DNA from: Sipunculus nudus
Lineage: Eukaryota > Annelida > Sipuncula > Golfingiida > Sipunculidae
DNA: 64,000 nucleotides
Assembly (NCBI GenBank): GCA_026874595.1
Contig: JAPPUL010000062.1
Coordinates: 1 to 64,000, forward strand
Direction: 5' to 3'
The position numbers and the translations under genes were made by a program. This document shows positions 53,323 through 63,637 of the stretch, piece by piece; the stretch's first letter is position 1, and each line of letters begins with the position of its first letter. Under the pieces are notes generated by a model. It did not search any database. It was given only the letters and a program-made list of their open reading frames with translations, and was not told the DNA's origin.

Positions 53323-55345
53323 GACACATTATTAGTGTTATTATTAGTAGCTATCCTGTACAGGACAATCCATTTTTGACAGAAATAAAAAATAATACAA
53401 ATCCAACTGAATACTTCTTCTATTCTTGAGTGCTGGAAATAAGAAAAAGCGATGAAAATGAAACTTGAAGAGTTGAACGTCCAGAATGCCGAAACGCAAG
53501 CGCAGCCGCGTTCGTGTTAGACAGAGACCCGACCTCTAGGTAACAGAGACGTGACCTTTCATTCCTGGACATATAGGTCGGCCTGAGGACATCTTCAAGT
53601 CTGATGATGGCTTAAATTAGGGCTGTCCTTGAAGAAAAAAGGCAGTCGGTCAGCCTGCGTCCGGGAATTATAAAATTCCAAGAAGTCCTGCCCATCACGG
53701 ATTAACTGTAATGTCCCCTTGGTGTAGGTTATCTGTAATGTGAAATTTAATATATTTTAAAAATTGGAATCTTTGGTTAAAAAAGGAGAGACTTTTAAGG
53801 AGTCTGAAGTGGTAAGTAATAAGATAAAAAAATTTGAGGCCCTAGTTCCGTGGTGGGTTAGGACTTGATATATAAAAATATATTCTGGCATGAGAGAGGG
53901 GTGCTGTCCAATTTTTTGGCGCCTGCCGCACGTTTGTGAATAAAACGGTACGTTTGACACGGGCGCGATGGAAATTTAAGAGGAAAGGTAGTAATCCCAA
54001 GCCGTAGTTGAATTGTTTTGACCCCAGAGTATGCAGTCCTGGCTTAAATAGGCATGGGACGGGCTCTTTTTTATACCCGGAACGCCAGAAGAGGCTGGAG
54101 ATTGAATGAAGGATTGGGCCAGTTTTCATCCGAAAAACCTGGGAATTGGCAATTTAAAAAAATGACAGGGACCTTCTTAGCCCGTTCCAGCTCAGGGAAC
54201 GGTCATTAGAATATTGTCGGGAATCCATATTATCCTACCTGTGGGCTGGGACGGTCCAGAAAACCGCAATTATACGGGTATCCATAAAATTGTATGTCAA
54301 TTTTTGTCATTAATAAATATATATACATCTATAACGCGGACAGCTGGAGAATTCGCGGAGAATTCATCATGATGATATTATTAAATGTGAGCAAAGGTAC
54401 AATTTATGTTTTGTATCATATTTCCTTAAGAACCTGTAAATTTGATATCCTGCATGGTTTTGTTACGGTTTGCACAGTAAACTGTTGAAAAAATATATAG
54501 TGTTTAGCGTTTTCGTCTGATGTAAGATCGGTAGTCAATGTTAGCTGGTGATTCAGATTGGTGTTAGTGGCAGTCCCACATTGTTTGCGCTGGTTATTAT
54601 TTCGGTAATTTAACAGTGAATAAATGTCTTTAGAGTAATATAGTGGTAGATTTTAAATGATTTTAACGTGTAATTAAAAGTATCATTGCATATAAAATCT
54701 CTCCGTGAATTGTCCGGGAATTCCCCGCGTTTACATATAAACGCATTTACCAGCCGTATGAAAGTTTTTGTCCGCTTTCATAATGTTTGCCGTGCCCCGG
54801 ACACAAATTTAAGACGAGATGGACTAAACCCCGCCCCTGTAGGATTGTTTGGACTCTGAAGAAACGAACCCTCGCAGGAAATGCGGTGGGACGGGCTCTT
54901 TCTTATTCGATGAACGCTCGAAAAGAGTGGTGAATGATTGAAAAAATAGGGTCATTTTCACTGTCATCTTGAATAACGGAATAAATATTTTTTTAAAAAT
55001 TCATAGAGACTTGGTCATCCAATAACAGCAGAAAAAAATGTTCTTTCAAATGTTGTGTGGTGTCCATGGTACCCTCGCCCCACCGCCGGGATCCAAAGAG
55101 AAGCCTGGATTTTACTGCAAAAAAAACACAAACACCCCCCCCCCCCAAAAAAAAAAAACAAAAACAAAAAAACTTTTATTCATTTTATTTTTATTTTTTA
55201 TTACTGGATGTAATTGAATATCATGGTTTATTTATAAAAAAATAAGATGCAATTCATTGGATGAAAAGAGATTTTATTAAATATATTGATACAGTTTATA
55301 ACAGTTTGATATTTGATTTTTTTTAATTTATAGACAGACAATTTG
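47425..55345 (+). repeat. Macrosatellite unit U6 (complete)
   Basis: Sub-feature positions: satellite 47425-50065; exon-like stretch 50123-50320; M1 50327-51766; M2 51918-53092; (GACA)9 53285-53320; minus-strand frame 53842-54129 and relative 54824-54967; C12-A12 55135-55158. Confidence 0.96.
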
Positions 55346-58300
55346 TTACCTCAAATCTGTACTCATGGTCCAACATGCATGTATTTGGTGTTCTTAGACC
55401 CATTTTAGGGTGTATATCCATGATAACAAGATAATATTACCTTGTTCCCACCAGCAAACATTTCAAGCCCCCAGAAAGCTGATTTCAGCTGAGGACAGTA
55501 TATGGCTTATTATACACAGGCAAATAGTGTTTTGGACCACCTCATCTCTACCAGACTCATCACACACACCTGGTTTGGCTATCATTGCAATCCATTTACA
55601 CCCACTGGCTGGAATCTCAAAGCATTTGGTTCAAATCCCTCAGAAAAAAAATTAGGGCCAGTTTGAATTTCCAAATCTGGACACAGTGGACATAGTGATA
55701 TACAGAAAAAATCCATTTTTCCCCTCAAATCTGTACTGATGGTCCCACAAACCTGGTTTTGGTGTCATTAGGCCCAGTTTAGTGTGTATATACAGGGAAA
55801 CAAGATAATATTACCCTGTTCCCACAAACAAAAATTTCATGCCCCCAGAAACCTGATTTCAGGCCAGTTTATGCTTATACACAGTCAAATAGGTTCTGGC
55901 CCCTCCTCATCCCCACAAAACTCAACACACACTCCTGGTTTGGGTATCATTGCAATCCATTTACACCCACTGGCTGGCATCACCAAGCATTTGGCTCAAC
56001 TCCCTCAGAAAAAAAATTAGGGCCAGTTTGAATTTCCAAATCTGGACACAGTGAACATAGTGATATACAGAGAAAATCCATTTCCCCCCCTCAAATCTGT
56101 ACTGATGGTCCCACAAACCTAGTTTTGGTGTCATTAGGCCCAGTTTAGGGTGTATATACAGGTAAACAAGATTATATTACCCTGTTCCCACAAACAAAAA
56201 TTTCATGCCCCCAGAAACCTGATTTCAGGCCAGTTTATGCTTATACACAGTCAAATAGGTTCTGGCCCCCTTCATATCCACAAAACTCAACACACACTCC
56301 TGGTTTGGGTATCATTGCAATCCATTTACACCCACTGGCTGGCATCACCAAGCATTTGGCTCAACTCCCTCAGAAAAAAAATTAGGGCCAGTTTGAATTC
56401 CCAAATCTGGACACAGTGAACATAGTGATATACAGGGAAAATCCATTTTTTTTACCTCAAATCTGTAATGATGGTCCCTAAAACATGGTTTAGGTGTCAT
56501 TAGGCCCAATTTAAGGTGTATATACAGGGAAACAAGATAATATTACCCTGTTGACACAAACAAGAATTTCAAGCCCCCAGAAACCTGATTTCAGGCCAGT
56601 TTATGCTTATACACAGTCAGATAGGTTCTGGCCCCCCTCATCTCCACAAAACTCAACACACACACCTGGTTTGGTATCATTGCAATCCATTTACACCCAC
56701 TGGCTGGCATCACCAAGCATTTGGCTCAACTCCCTCAGAAAAAAAATTAGGGCCAGTTTGAATTTCCAAATCTGGACACAGTGAACATAGTGATATACAG
56801 AGAAAATCCATTTCCCCCCCTCAAATCTGTACTGATGGTCCCACAAACCTAGTTTTGGTGTCATTAGGCCCAGTTTAGGGTGTATATACAGGTAAACAAG
56901 ATTATATTACCCTGTTCCCACAAACAAAAATTTCATGCCCCCAGAAACCTGATTTCAGGCCAGTTTATGCTTATACACAGTCAAATAGGTTCTGGCCCCC
57001 TTCATATCCACAAAACTCAACACACACTCCTGGTTTGGGTATCATTGCAATCCATTTACACCCACTGGCTGGCATCACCAAGCATTTGGCTCAACTCCCT
57101 CAGAAAAAAAATTAGGGCCAGTTTGAATTCCCAAATCTGGACACAGTGAACATAGTGATATACAGGGAAAATCCATTTTTTTTACCTCAAATCTGTAATG
57201 ATGGTCCCTAAAACATGGTTTAGGTGTCATTAGGCCCAATTTAAGGTGTATATACAGGGAAACAAGATAATATTACCCTGTTGACACAAACAAGAATTTC
57301 AAGCCCCCAGAAACCTGATTTCAGGCCAGTTTATGCTTATACACAGTCAGATAGGTTCTGGCCCCCCTCATCTCCACAAAACTCAACACACACACCTGGT
57401 TTGGTATCATTGCAATCCATTTACACCCACTGGCTGGTATCTCAAAGCATTTGGCTCAACTCCATCAGAAAAAAAATTAGGACCAGTTTGAATTTCCAAA
57501 TCTGGACACAGTGAACATAGTGATATACAGATAAAATCCATTTTTCCCCCTCAAATCTGTACTGATGGTCCCACAAACCTGGTTTTGGTGTCATTAGGCC
57601 CAGTTTAGGGTGTATATACAGGGAAACAAGAAAATATTACCCTGTTCCCACAAACAAAAATTTCATTCCCCCAGAAACCTGATTTCAGGCCAGTTTATGC
57701 TTATACACAGTCAAATAGGTTCTGGCCTCCTTCATCTCCACCAGACTCTTCACAAACACCTGGCTTGGGTTTCATTGCAATCCATTCACACCCACTGGCT
57801 GGCATCTCCAAGCATATAGCTCAACTTCTTCAGAAAAAAATATAGACCACTTTAAAGTTTATCAAATCTGGACATAGTGGTTTATGCAGAAATCAATTGT
57901 TCTGATCTCAAATCTGAAATAGTGGTCATAGAACATTGGTTGGTTCTTGTATGATTTTATTCAATTTACAATCAATTTGCAGGAAAACCTGGCATTTTAT
58001 TTTACTTCAATACACCAACAATAAACAATCTAAGGACAAGTGAACAGGCTACCATACATATCTTAGGGAAAGGAAAACAGCAAAGGTTGTTTACATTGAG
58101 GACACATGGCAACCAGGTGGTTGGCGCTGGTCTGTGAAGCTTACGAAGCAGCAATCAAAGGAAGACGATAACAACACAATAGAAGTCTTCTTCATGGGCC
58201 ATCGCACACCCATAGAACACGGCTCCAACTGTCAAGTGTAATGCCCCTGCCGACATTTACTATCACATACTGCCGCCACTTATGGTCACGGCAATAGGAT

Positions 58301-59683
58301 GTACTTTTTTATTTGAAGAAAAAACGATCCCAGATTTGACGAAACTTACAATATAAACACATAATGTGACCGAGAGTGTTAGACGCTATCGAATGCTGAA
58401 AACTAAAGGTCTTCAGCATTAAAATAACAGAATTATAGGCGTATCTTTGAATGGTCCCATGTTCTCGTTTGACAAGAAATGATGCGAGATATGACGAGAT
58501 ATTCAATTTTGTCACTTCAAACTAGTCAAGTGAATCTTGAACAATAGAAAAATAAAATCTCTGGCATTCAAATGACAGAGATATAGACATTTGTTCGAAT
58601 TCTCGAATATTCTCATTTGGCGGGAGATGGTACGAGATGTGGCGAGATATAAGTTATTATCTTGTTAAGCTCCCAAAACGCAACAAAATGCTGAAAACTG
58701 CTCCTCTTTAGCCGAAAAGGTGACCAAGTTATATGCATTTCTGTGAAATCTCGTAATTTCTCGTTTGACGGAAAACAGAGCGAGATTCTACGAGACTTGC
58801 AATTAACTGCATTAGTGGGAAGGGAATGCTACCTCATGCAGAAAACTAGACACTTGTAGTATAAATATTAACAGAGATAGAAGCAAAAAACTTATTATTT
58901 TCAGATTGCCAAGTTTTACCCCAAAACTTGCTTACCATGGTAACAGCAGCGCAAAGCTACATGTAGGCAGGAATAAGCCGACGATCCTAGTTTCAGATAA
59001 GACAGTAAACATTGTGCCACGTTTAATATTTTTTTTGGTATTGCAGAAAAATGGTAAGTTGCAGTGTTTCCAGTACCACGCCCCCTGGTGGCTAATTTCA
59101 AAAAATGAAAAAACAAGTTCGAGATAATACAGAACAACAGAAAATATGTCACTTTCAGAACCTTAGCTGTAAAACTGCCACCTGTAAATCGTATTTAATG
59201 AAATCTCGAAAAGTCTCATTTGACGACAAATGGCACGAGATTTTGCGAGACTTACATTAATTTCGCATAGAGCATATTAAATGCTACGCAATACAAAAAA
59301 CTAGACCTCTCTAACTTGAATAATGAGAAATTTGGAGGGAAATTTTCGAATTTTCTGAATTTCCCCCAAAAATACGTTACCATGGTAACCATTGACCGGA
59401 AAAATTTGCCAGCACTTGGAAAGCTAACATAGTGAGGAATAAAATGAGCTACAGATTATGCGGCTACGATTATTATTGACGAACATATGAAGAAAATAAA
59501 GATTTTAGGTTTTTTGGTGACCCTGACCTTGACCTTTGACCGATCATGACCAAAAACAATAGGCTCCGAGGAGAACCAATCTTACACTTGATGCATAAGT
59601 TTCAGAGCGATTGCTTAAAAACTGTGGCCTCTAGCGCGTGTACATACAGACAAACAGACAGACAAACAAACAAACAAACAAAC
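55346..59683 (+). repeat. Macrosatellite unit U7 (right-truncated)
   Basis: Matches U6 for 4,338 bp, then stops inside the first CAAA microsatellite, equivalent to about position 4221 of U0. Contains satellite 55346-57986, exon-like stretch 58044-58241 and most of M1 (58248-59683). After five AAAC units the sequence switches to CTAGACGACC and a different context. M2, the GACA tract and the AT-rich tail are absent. Confidence 0.95.
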
Positions 59684-60083
59684 TAGACGACCATAGGTCG
59701 AGAGCTTGCCGGACTTAAATGACAGACAAATGGAGAAACAGGACAAACTGACGGTTTTCTATCAATTGAATGACTTTTAAAGCGATTTCTGGAACGTTTG
59801 GCCTGTTGAACGACATATATCACACAAAAGAACATGAAATCAGACATAGCTCAAAACAGACAAATATACTGACACACCTGAGAAAACAGACTACAAGTGA
59901 AGGTAGAGTTTATAATGTCGGAGATATGGCCAAAAAATGATATGGTGTGGAGGCTCTACCGCAGCATCCCCTAGCGGCCATATCCCAAAAATTAAAAAAT
60001 TTCTTTTGAGATATTATTGTAAGAAATGTTCCAAAATGTATATATTATTGTAAGAGATGTTCCAATTCCAAAAGGATTCCTTC
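59684..60083 (+). repeat. Right-flank start: diverged modular repeat
   Basis: Immediately after the array junction: CTAGACGACC, a small CGACCATAGGTCG hairpin, then GAGCTTGCCGGA, as after the M2 tail in the unit (5553-5585). It continues into a module with GGAGATATGGCC and a degenerate CTCF-like site (GCAGCATCCCCTAGCGGCC, 59961-59979), then TTCAAAAC-TGTGGCCTG. No coding potential is seen. Confidence 0.65.
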
Positions 60084-60267
60084 AAAACTGTGGCCTGAAG
60101 ATTGCTAACTGTAAGACGCAAGATCCAGCAATCAGGCGAAAATGAGGATCACTGACAAACAAACAGACATACTGAAAAACTGTGGCCTGAAGATTGCTAA
60201 CTGTAAGACGCAAGATCCAGCAAGCAGGTGAAATAGAGGATCACTGACAAACAGACAGACATACTGA
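60084..60267 (+). repeat. 92-bp tandem duplication
   Basis: AAAACTGTGGCCTGAAGATTG starts at about 60084 and again 92 bp later. Both copies run through AAGACGCAAGATCCAGCAA and GGATCACTGACAAAC to CATACTGAAAAA. They differ by a few substitutions and small indels (AATCAGGCGAAAATGAG against AAGCAGGTGAAATAGAG), so this duplication is older than the 7.9-kb array. Confidence 0.85.
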
Positions 60268-60540
60268 AAAAGTGACACAAGAATAAGACCAGATGACTAA
60301 CTCAGATTATGGAGAAGATTCAAAGGAAGACAATAAGTCATAGTGTTTGTAATTGAAGTTTATAGTTTTGTAGATATGGCAAAGAAATATATATAGGGGA
60401 GAGGCGAGTGCAACGCCCCCTATTGGCAATATCCAGAAAATGAATAATCTGTTTCGAGATATTACTGTAAGATGTAAGATGTAATAGTTTAACAAGTGAC
60501 CCATGGGTCATGACGCTCAGCTGCCAAGCATGACCTGCCA
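60268..60540 (+). repeat. ~300-bp flank module with CTCF-like site
   Basis: GACACAAGAATAAGACCAGATGACT..., then GAGAAGATTCAAAGGAAGA, a TATAGTTTTGTAGATATGGC segment, a CTCF-like core TGCAACGCCCCCTATTGGC (60410-60428), then TTTCGAGATATTACTGTAAG. It aligns in order with the modules at 61555-61855 and 61856-62172. Confidence 0.7.
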
Positions 60541-60955
60541 CATCATGGGCTGAGATTCACAACTTCCAGTCACATTTTGAAGAACCAATTTGCCAATATT
60601 TTGAAATTTTCTACGACAACAGAAATATACATCACCTATGTCTGGTTAAAACACAGTGACTTGATGGTCTTAGGAAAAATGAATGATTGTTAAGCTATCG
60701 GCAACTATTCCCATAGCTTGCTTGATACCTGTCAGTCTCAAAAGAAACAACAAAAAGGGCAAATATAAGATCAAAATATATAGCAAAAATCAAGGAAATC
60801 CATGCAAGAATTATTGAGAAACGGGTGCTTATAAATATGAAGTTTGAACAAAATTGAGTGATGCATAGATATGGCATATGTGAAAGACTGAAGGTTTGGG
60901 TTGAACAGTTTCACTTGCAAAATGTTCACAACCATTTAGAATAATTAAGTAATGT
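60541..60955. other. Unclassified AT-rich stretch
   Basis: No recognisable gene, repeat copy or structural RNA. Minus-strand frames here (for example 60695-60877) are short and hydrophobic from AT bias, with no supporting signal. Confidence 0.5.
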
Positions 60956-60960
60956 ATCCT

Positions 60961-61211
60961 TGACCTTTGACCTTTTGAACTCGACATCGATAGGCTTCTT
61001 CCCCTATTGGTAGGTCAGCCATATATGACAAATGGAAGGTATAGATTGAAAAGTTTCCTGAAAATGACTCCACACAAAAAGTGGGTGCAGTGAACTTCAC
61101 CTTTGACCTCAAATTCAACAGGTCTGTTCCCCTGTTGGCAGAGAAGATTTGGCTTAAAATGCATCCACAGGCATTAAATAAAGGGACTCCTGTGACCTTG
61201 ACCTTTGACCT
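60961..61211 (-). promoter_or_regulatory. Cluster of nuclear-receptor-type DR1 half-sites
   Basis: Three spaced clusters: TGACCTTTGACCT at 60961-60973 (perfect DR1), TCACCTTTGACCT at 61097-61109 (DR1 with one mismatch), and TGACCT at 61193, 61199 and 61206 (abutting repeat plus DR1). Each is followed by a related TTCCCCTGTTGGTAG-like segment (near 61000, 61127 and 61237), so the clusters belong to a degenerate tandem repeat of ~100-136 bp. Motif evidence only. Confidence 0.4.
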
Positions 61212-61349
61212 GTTGACTTCAAAATAATTATGGTTCTTCCCCTGTTGGTAGATGAGCTGTATGTGAAAGATGGAAGTTTTTGGATGAAAATTTTAGCTAA
61301 AAGAATTATTTCTGGGGGGTGCATACACACCCTGTAACTTCGAGAATAT

Positions 61350-61362
61350 AGGTCAGTGACCT
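61350..61362. promoter_or_regulatory. Perfect IR1 element (AGGTCA-G-TGACCT)
   Basis: AGGTCAGTGACCT is a perfect inverted repeat with a one-base spacer, extended to 15 bp by the flanking T and A. IR1 is the classical arrangement for ecdysone-receptor/FXR-type heterodimers. It stands 139 bp beyond the DR1 cluster. Chance or a hairpin role cannot be excluded. Confidence 0.4.
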
Positions 61363-61525
61363 AATTTCAGGTTTGCAAGGAGATCATTTTAGAACCTCTA
61401 AGACTACATAGGGTTCATGACCCTAGCCCGTACAGTTACGATTTGTGCCCTGCTAACAGACGGACGGCCGGTCAGCAGGATGGACAGATGAAAGGACGAC
61501 GGACAAAGACCCATCGCTATAGCCC

Positions 61526-61550
61526 AGCATGACTGAAAGTCAGCTGAGCT
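61526..61550. repeat. Terminal-like hairpin of a mobile repeat
   Basis: CATGACTGAAAGTCAGCTGAGC contains TGACT-GAA-AGTCA, a 5-bp stem with a 3-nt loop. It follows a run of GGACGGACA-type short repeats (61460-61510) and precedes an abrupt switch to the next module at about 61555. This looks like the 3' end of a non-autonomous element; class uncertain. Confidence 0.45.
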
Positions 61551-61554
61551 AAAA

Positions 61555-62172
61555 ATGATCCTTTCAAAACGGTGGCCTGTAGAATGCTATCAGTGAGACT
61601 CAAGAACCAAAAAGCCGGCGAATTTGAGGACAACTGACAAACAAACAGACAAACTTACAAAGGGACACAAGATGGAGACAAGATGACTTAATCAGGTTAT
61701 GGAGAAGACTCAGAGGAAGAAAATAAGCTATAGTTTATGTAATTGAGGCTTATAATTTTGGAGATATGGCCAAATAATGATATACTGGATATGTTCGACT
61801 GCAGCGCCCTCTAGTGGACATATCCTGATATTAGTGTATGACATAAGATGTAATAGTTTCAAAAGGATTCGTCCACATATCTGACTTGTTGATTACTATA
61901 TCTAAAGTGCAAAAACTAGCAAGCAGGCGAATATGAGGATAAATGACAAACAGACAGACATACTGACAAAGTGACACTAGATGGACACCAGGTGACTTGA
62001 CAATGTTTTGAAGAAGACCAAGAGAAAAAAAATAAGCTATAGTTTGTGTAATATAGGTTTACTCTTACGGAAATATGTTCAAAAACTGATTTTTTTTGGA
62101 AGGGTCAAGTGCAGCGCCCCCTAGCGGCCATATCGGGAAAATGAAAAAAATTTTTGAGATATTAGTAAAATA
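61555..62172 (+). repeat. Two tandem ~300-bp flank modules with CTCF-like sites
   Basis: Module 1 (61555-61855) and module 2 (61856-62172) share in order: TTTCAAAA(C/G)G, GGCGAAT(A/T)TGAGGA, GACAAACAGACA, AGATGGA-type, AAATAAGCTATAGTTT, a GGAGATATGG-type segment, a CTCF-like core and ATTAGT. The cores are GCAGCGCCCTCTAGTGG (61801-61817) and GTGCAGCGCCCCCTAGCGGCC (62110-62129), 310 bp apart. Confidence 0.75.
62110..62129 (-). promoter_or_regulatory. CTCF-like site, best match in the flank
   Basis: TGCAGCGCCCCCTAGCGGCC in the last 20 bases. On the minus strand it reads GGCCGCTAGGGGGCGCTGCA, which fits the published CTCF core at nearly every position. Other flank sites in the same orientation: 59961, 60410, 61801, 62746 and 63564. 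Confidence 0.45.
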
Positions 62173-62363
62173 CATAAGATGAAGGAACAAACATACACGG
62201 GTGACCAACATGCTTTCGAAAATCGAAGATTTCCGGCAAGTAATACAAGTAATAAAGTCTGGACTGTGCCTCCAACATGTATGATAATAGATAGGGCCCA
62301 GAAAGGCCGACACGCAACGCTGCACACGCCGCCTGCGGCAATTGCACGTGTCTTCGTGGTATA
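62173..62363 (+). repeat. Fragment matching unit positions ~4216-4480
   Basis: Contains AACAAACATACACGGGTGACC, the GCTTTCGAAAATCG...GGCAAGTAA hairpin (62214-62245), GTCTGGACTGTGCCTCCAACATG and GGGCCCAGAAAGGCC, then CACGTGTCTTCGTGG. These appear in the same order as the M1/M2 link region of the unit, diverged by several substitutions and one internal deletion. Confidence 0.75.
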
Positions 62364-62889
62364 TATCAGTTTCAAAAGGATGCCTGCATATCTGTGGCCT
62401 ATAGGGCATGTCACCGTGAAATCGCGAAATCTCATTCGACGAGAAACGGTGCGAGATTTTGCAAGATTTTTGGTTGGATCACCGAGAACTCACCAAGGGC
62501 TACAAGATGCAAAAATTTTGACCTCTCTAGCATAAAAACTGACAGAGTTAGAAGCTGAAAACTGCATATTTTCAAAATTCAAAGGTTTTACCCCAAAAAT
62601 AGAGAAATCTGGCAATAGCGCACTTTGGCACCTATGCGCAAAAATAAGCCCATGGACCCTAGTTTAAGGTGCTGTGATGGAAATGGCCCAATGTTTAATA
62701 GTTCTGGAGGTATAGCACCAAAACAAATTTTCATGTTTTTTCATCTGCAACGCCCCCTGGCGGCCATTTCCAAAATCTGAAAAACCCGTTTCGAGATATT
62801 CTTATGTTACATAAAATATCTCAGAATCAGTAAAATTGCTGCAAATTTGAAAAATATCACGAAATTCCATGATTTCTCCCCAAAATTGC

Positions 62890-62903
62890 GTAACCATGGT
62901 AAC
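62890..62903. promoter_or_regulatory. RFX X-box-like site, flank
   Basis: GTAACCATGGTAAC, identical to the M2 site at 4803-4816 although the surroundings have diverged. It lies 142 bp upstream of the half-site cluster at 63032, the same distance as in M1. Confidence 0.4.
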
Positions 62904-63031
62904 AGCGAAATGAGGCAATTTTGCAGTGTTGGAAGTGGCCATGCAGTGGCAAATAAAACGGGCTACAGATTAGGTGCCTACGGCTATTTTTGACGAAGGT
63001 ATGAAGAAAAAACCGTTTTTGAGCTTTTTGG

Positions 63032-63056
63032 TGACCCTGACCTTGACCCTTGACCG
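63032..63056 (-). promoter_or_regulatory. Nuclear-receptor half-site cluster, flank
   Basis: TGACCC, TGACCT, TGACCC, one-base spacer, TGACCG: the same four-half-site layout as at 4055-4079, followed by the same ATCATGACCAAAAACAATAGG. Confidence 0.4.
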
Positions 63057-63637
63057 ATCATGACCAAAAACAATAGGCTCCGAGAAGAACCGATTATACA
63101 CTCTATCTATAAGTATCAGGACGATTGGTGCAAAATTGTGGCCTGTAGAGCGGGGACATACAGACAAACAAACAAACGGAACTGATCAACATACTTGTCG
63201 AAATCTCTGATTCCGGCAAGCAATAAACTATAACGCGACAGAAATGGCAAACCGGCCCGCAAAGAGTGCCTGTGGTCACTTATTTTATACGGCGAACGCT
63301 ATAATTTTTGCAGTCACGGGAAAGCGTGTCTGTCTTTCATACTAAAACGCGAGCATGCATGCGTGATGGCATATGTATTTGTGCATGCGGGTTTTAATTT
63401 TTACAAAGTTGCTAAGATTTGCGGGGACCGTGTATGATTAAACAAAAGAGGTCATGGGCAGAAAGGCCATGAAACGCCAATTCATATGGTGTACAGTTTA
63501 TGTACCTAAAATGTGTAGTTTTGGAGATATGGTTAAACAATGATAGTAGGTACGGGGTTGCAGTGCAGCGCCCCCTAGCGGTTATTTTCCAAAAACTGAA
63601 CAATTGCTTTCGAGATATTAGTGTATGACGTAACATG

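Larger units (their letters stand above)
1..59683. repeat. Tandem macrosatellite array, 7,921-bp unit, about 7.5 copies
   Basis: The same sequence recurs head-to-tail with a constant 7,921-bp step. For example, the 65-codon open stretch starting at 2581 recurs at 10518, 18439, 26360, 34281, 42202, 50123 and 58044. The first step is 7,937 bp upstream of the GACA microsatellite and 7,921 bp downstream of it, because U0 has four extra GACA units. Units U1-U6 looked identical in every stretch I compared. The array is cut by the window start on the left (146 bp of the first unit missing). On the right it ends inside a CAAA microsatellite at about 59,683. Unit boundaries are placed, by choice, at the start of the 366-bp satellite block. 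Recent amplification, ongoing homogenisation and assembly duplication are all compatible with what is seen. Confidence 0.97.
62364..63637 (+). repeat. 1,274-bp duplicated segment, first copy
   Basis: Bases 62364-62726 are identical by eye to 63638-64000, the window end. It contains a hairpin cassette (62431), a CTCF-like site (TGCAACGCCCCCTGGCGGCC, 62746-62765), an X-box (62890-62903), a half-site cluster (63032-63056), a short CAAA tail (~63165-63178), unclassified DNA 63230-63440 and another CTCF-like site (63564-63582). The M1/M2 module order is preserved. Confidence 0.85.

Noticed and set aside
1-59683. Ribosomal, 5S, histone or snRNA gene cluster as the reason for the tandem array
   Set aside because: I looked for rRNA-like conserved words, histone-like basic frames and snRNA-like elements in one unit and found none.
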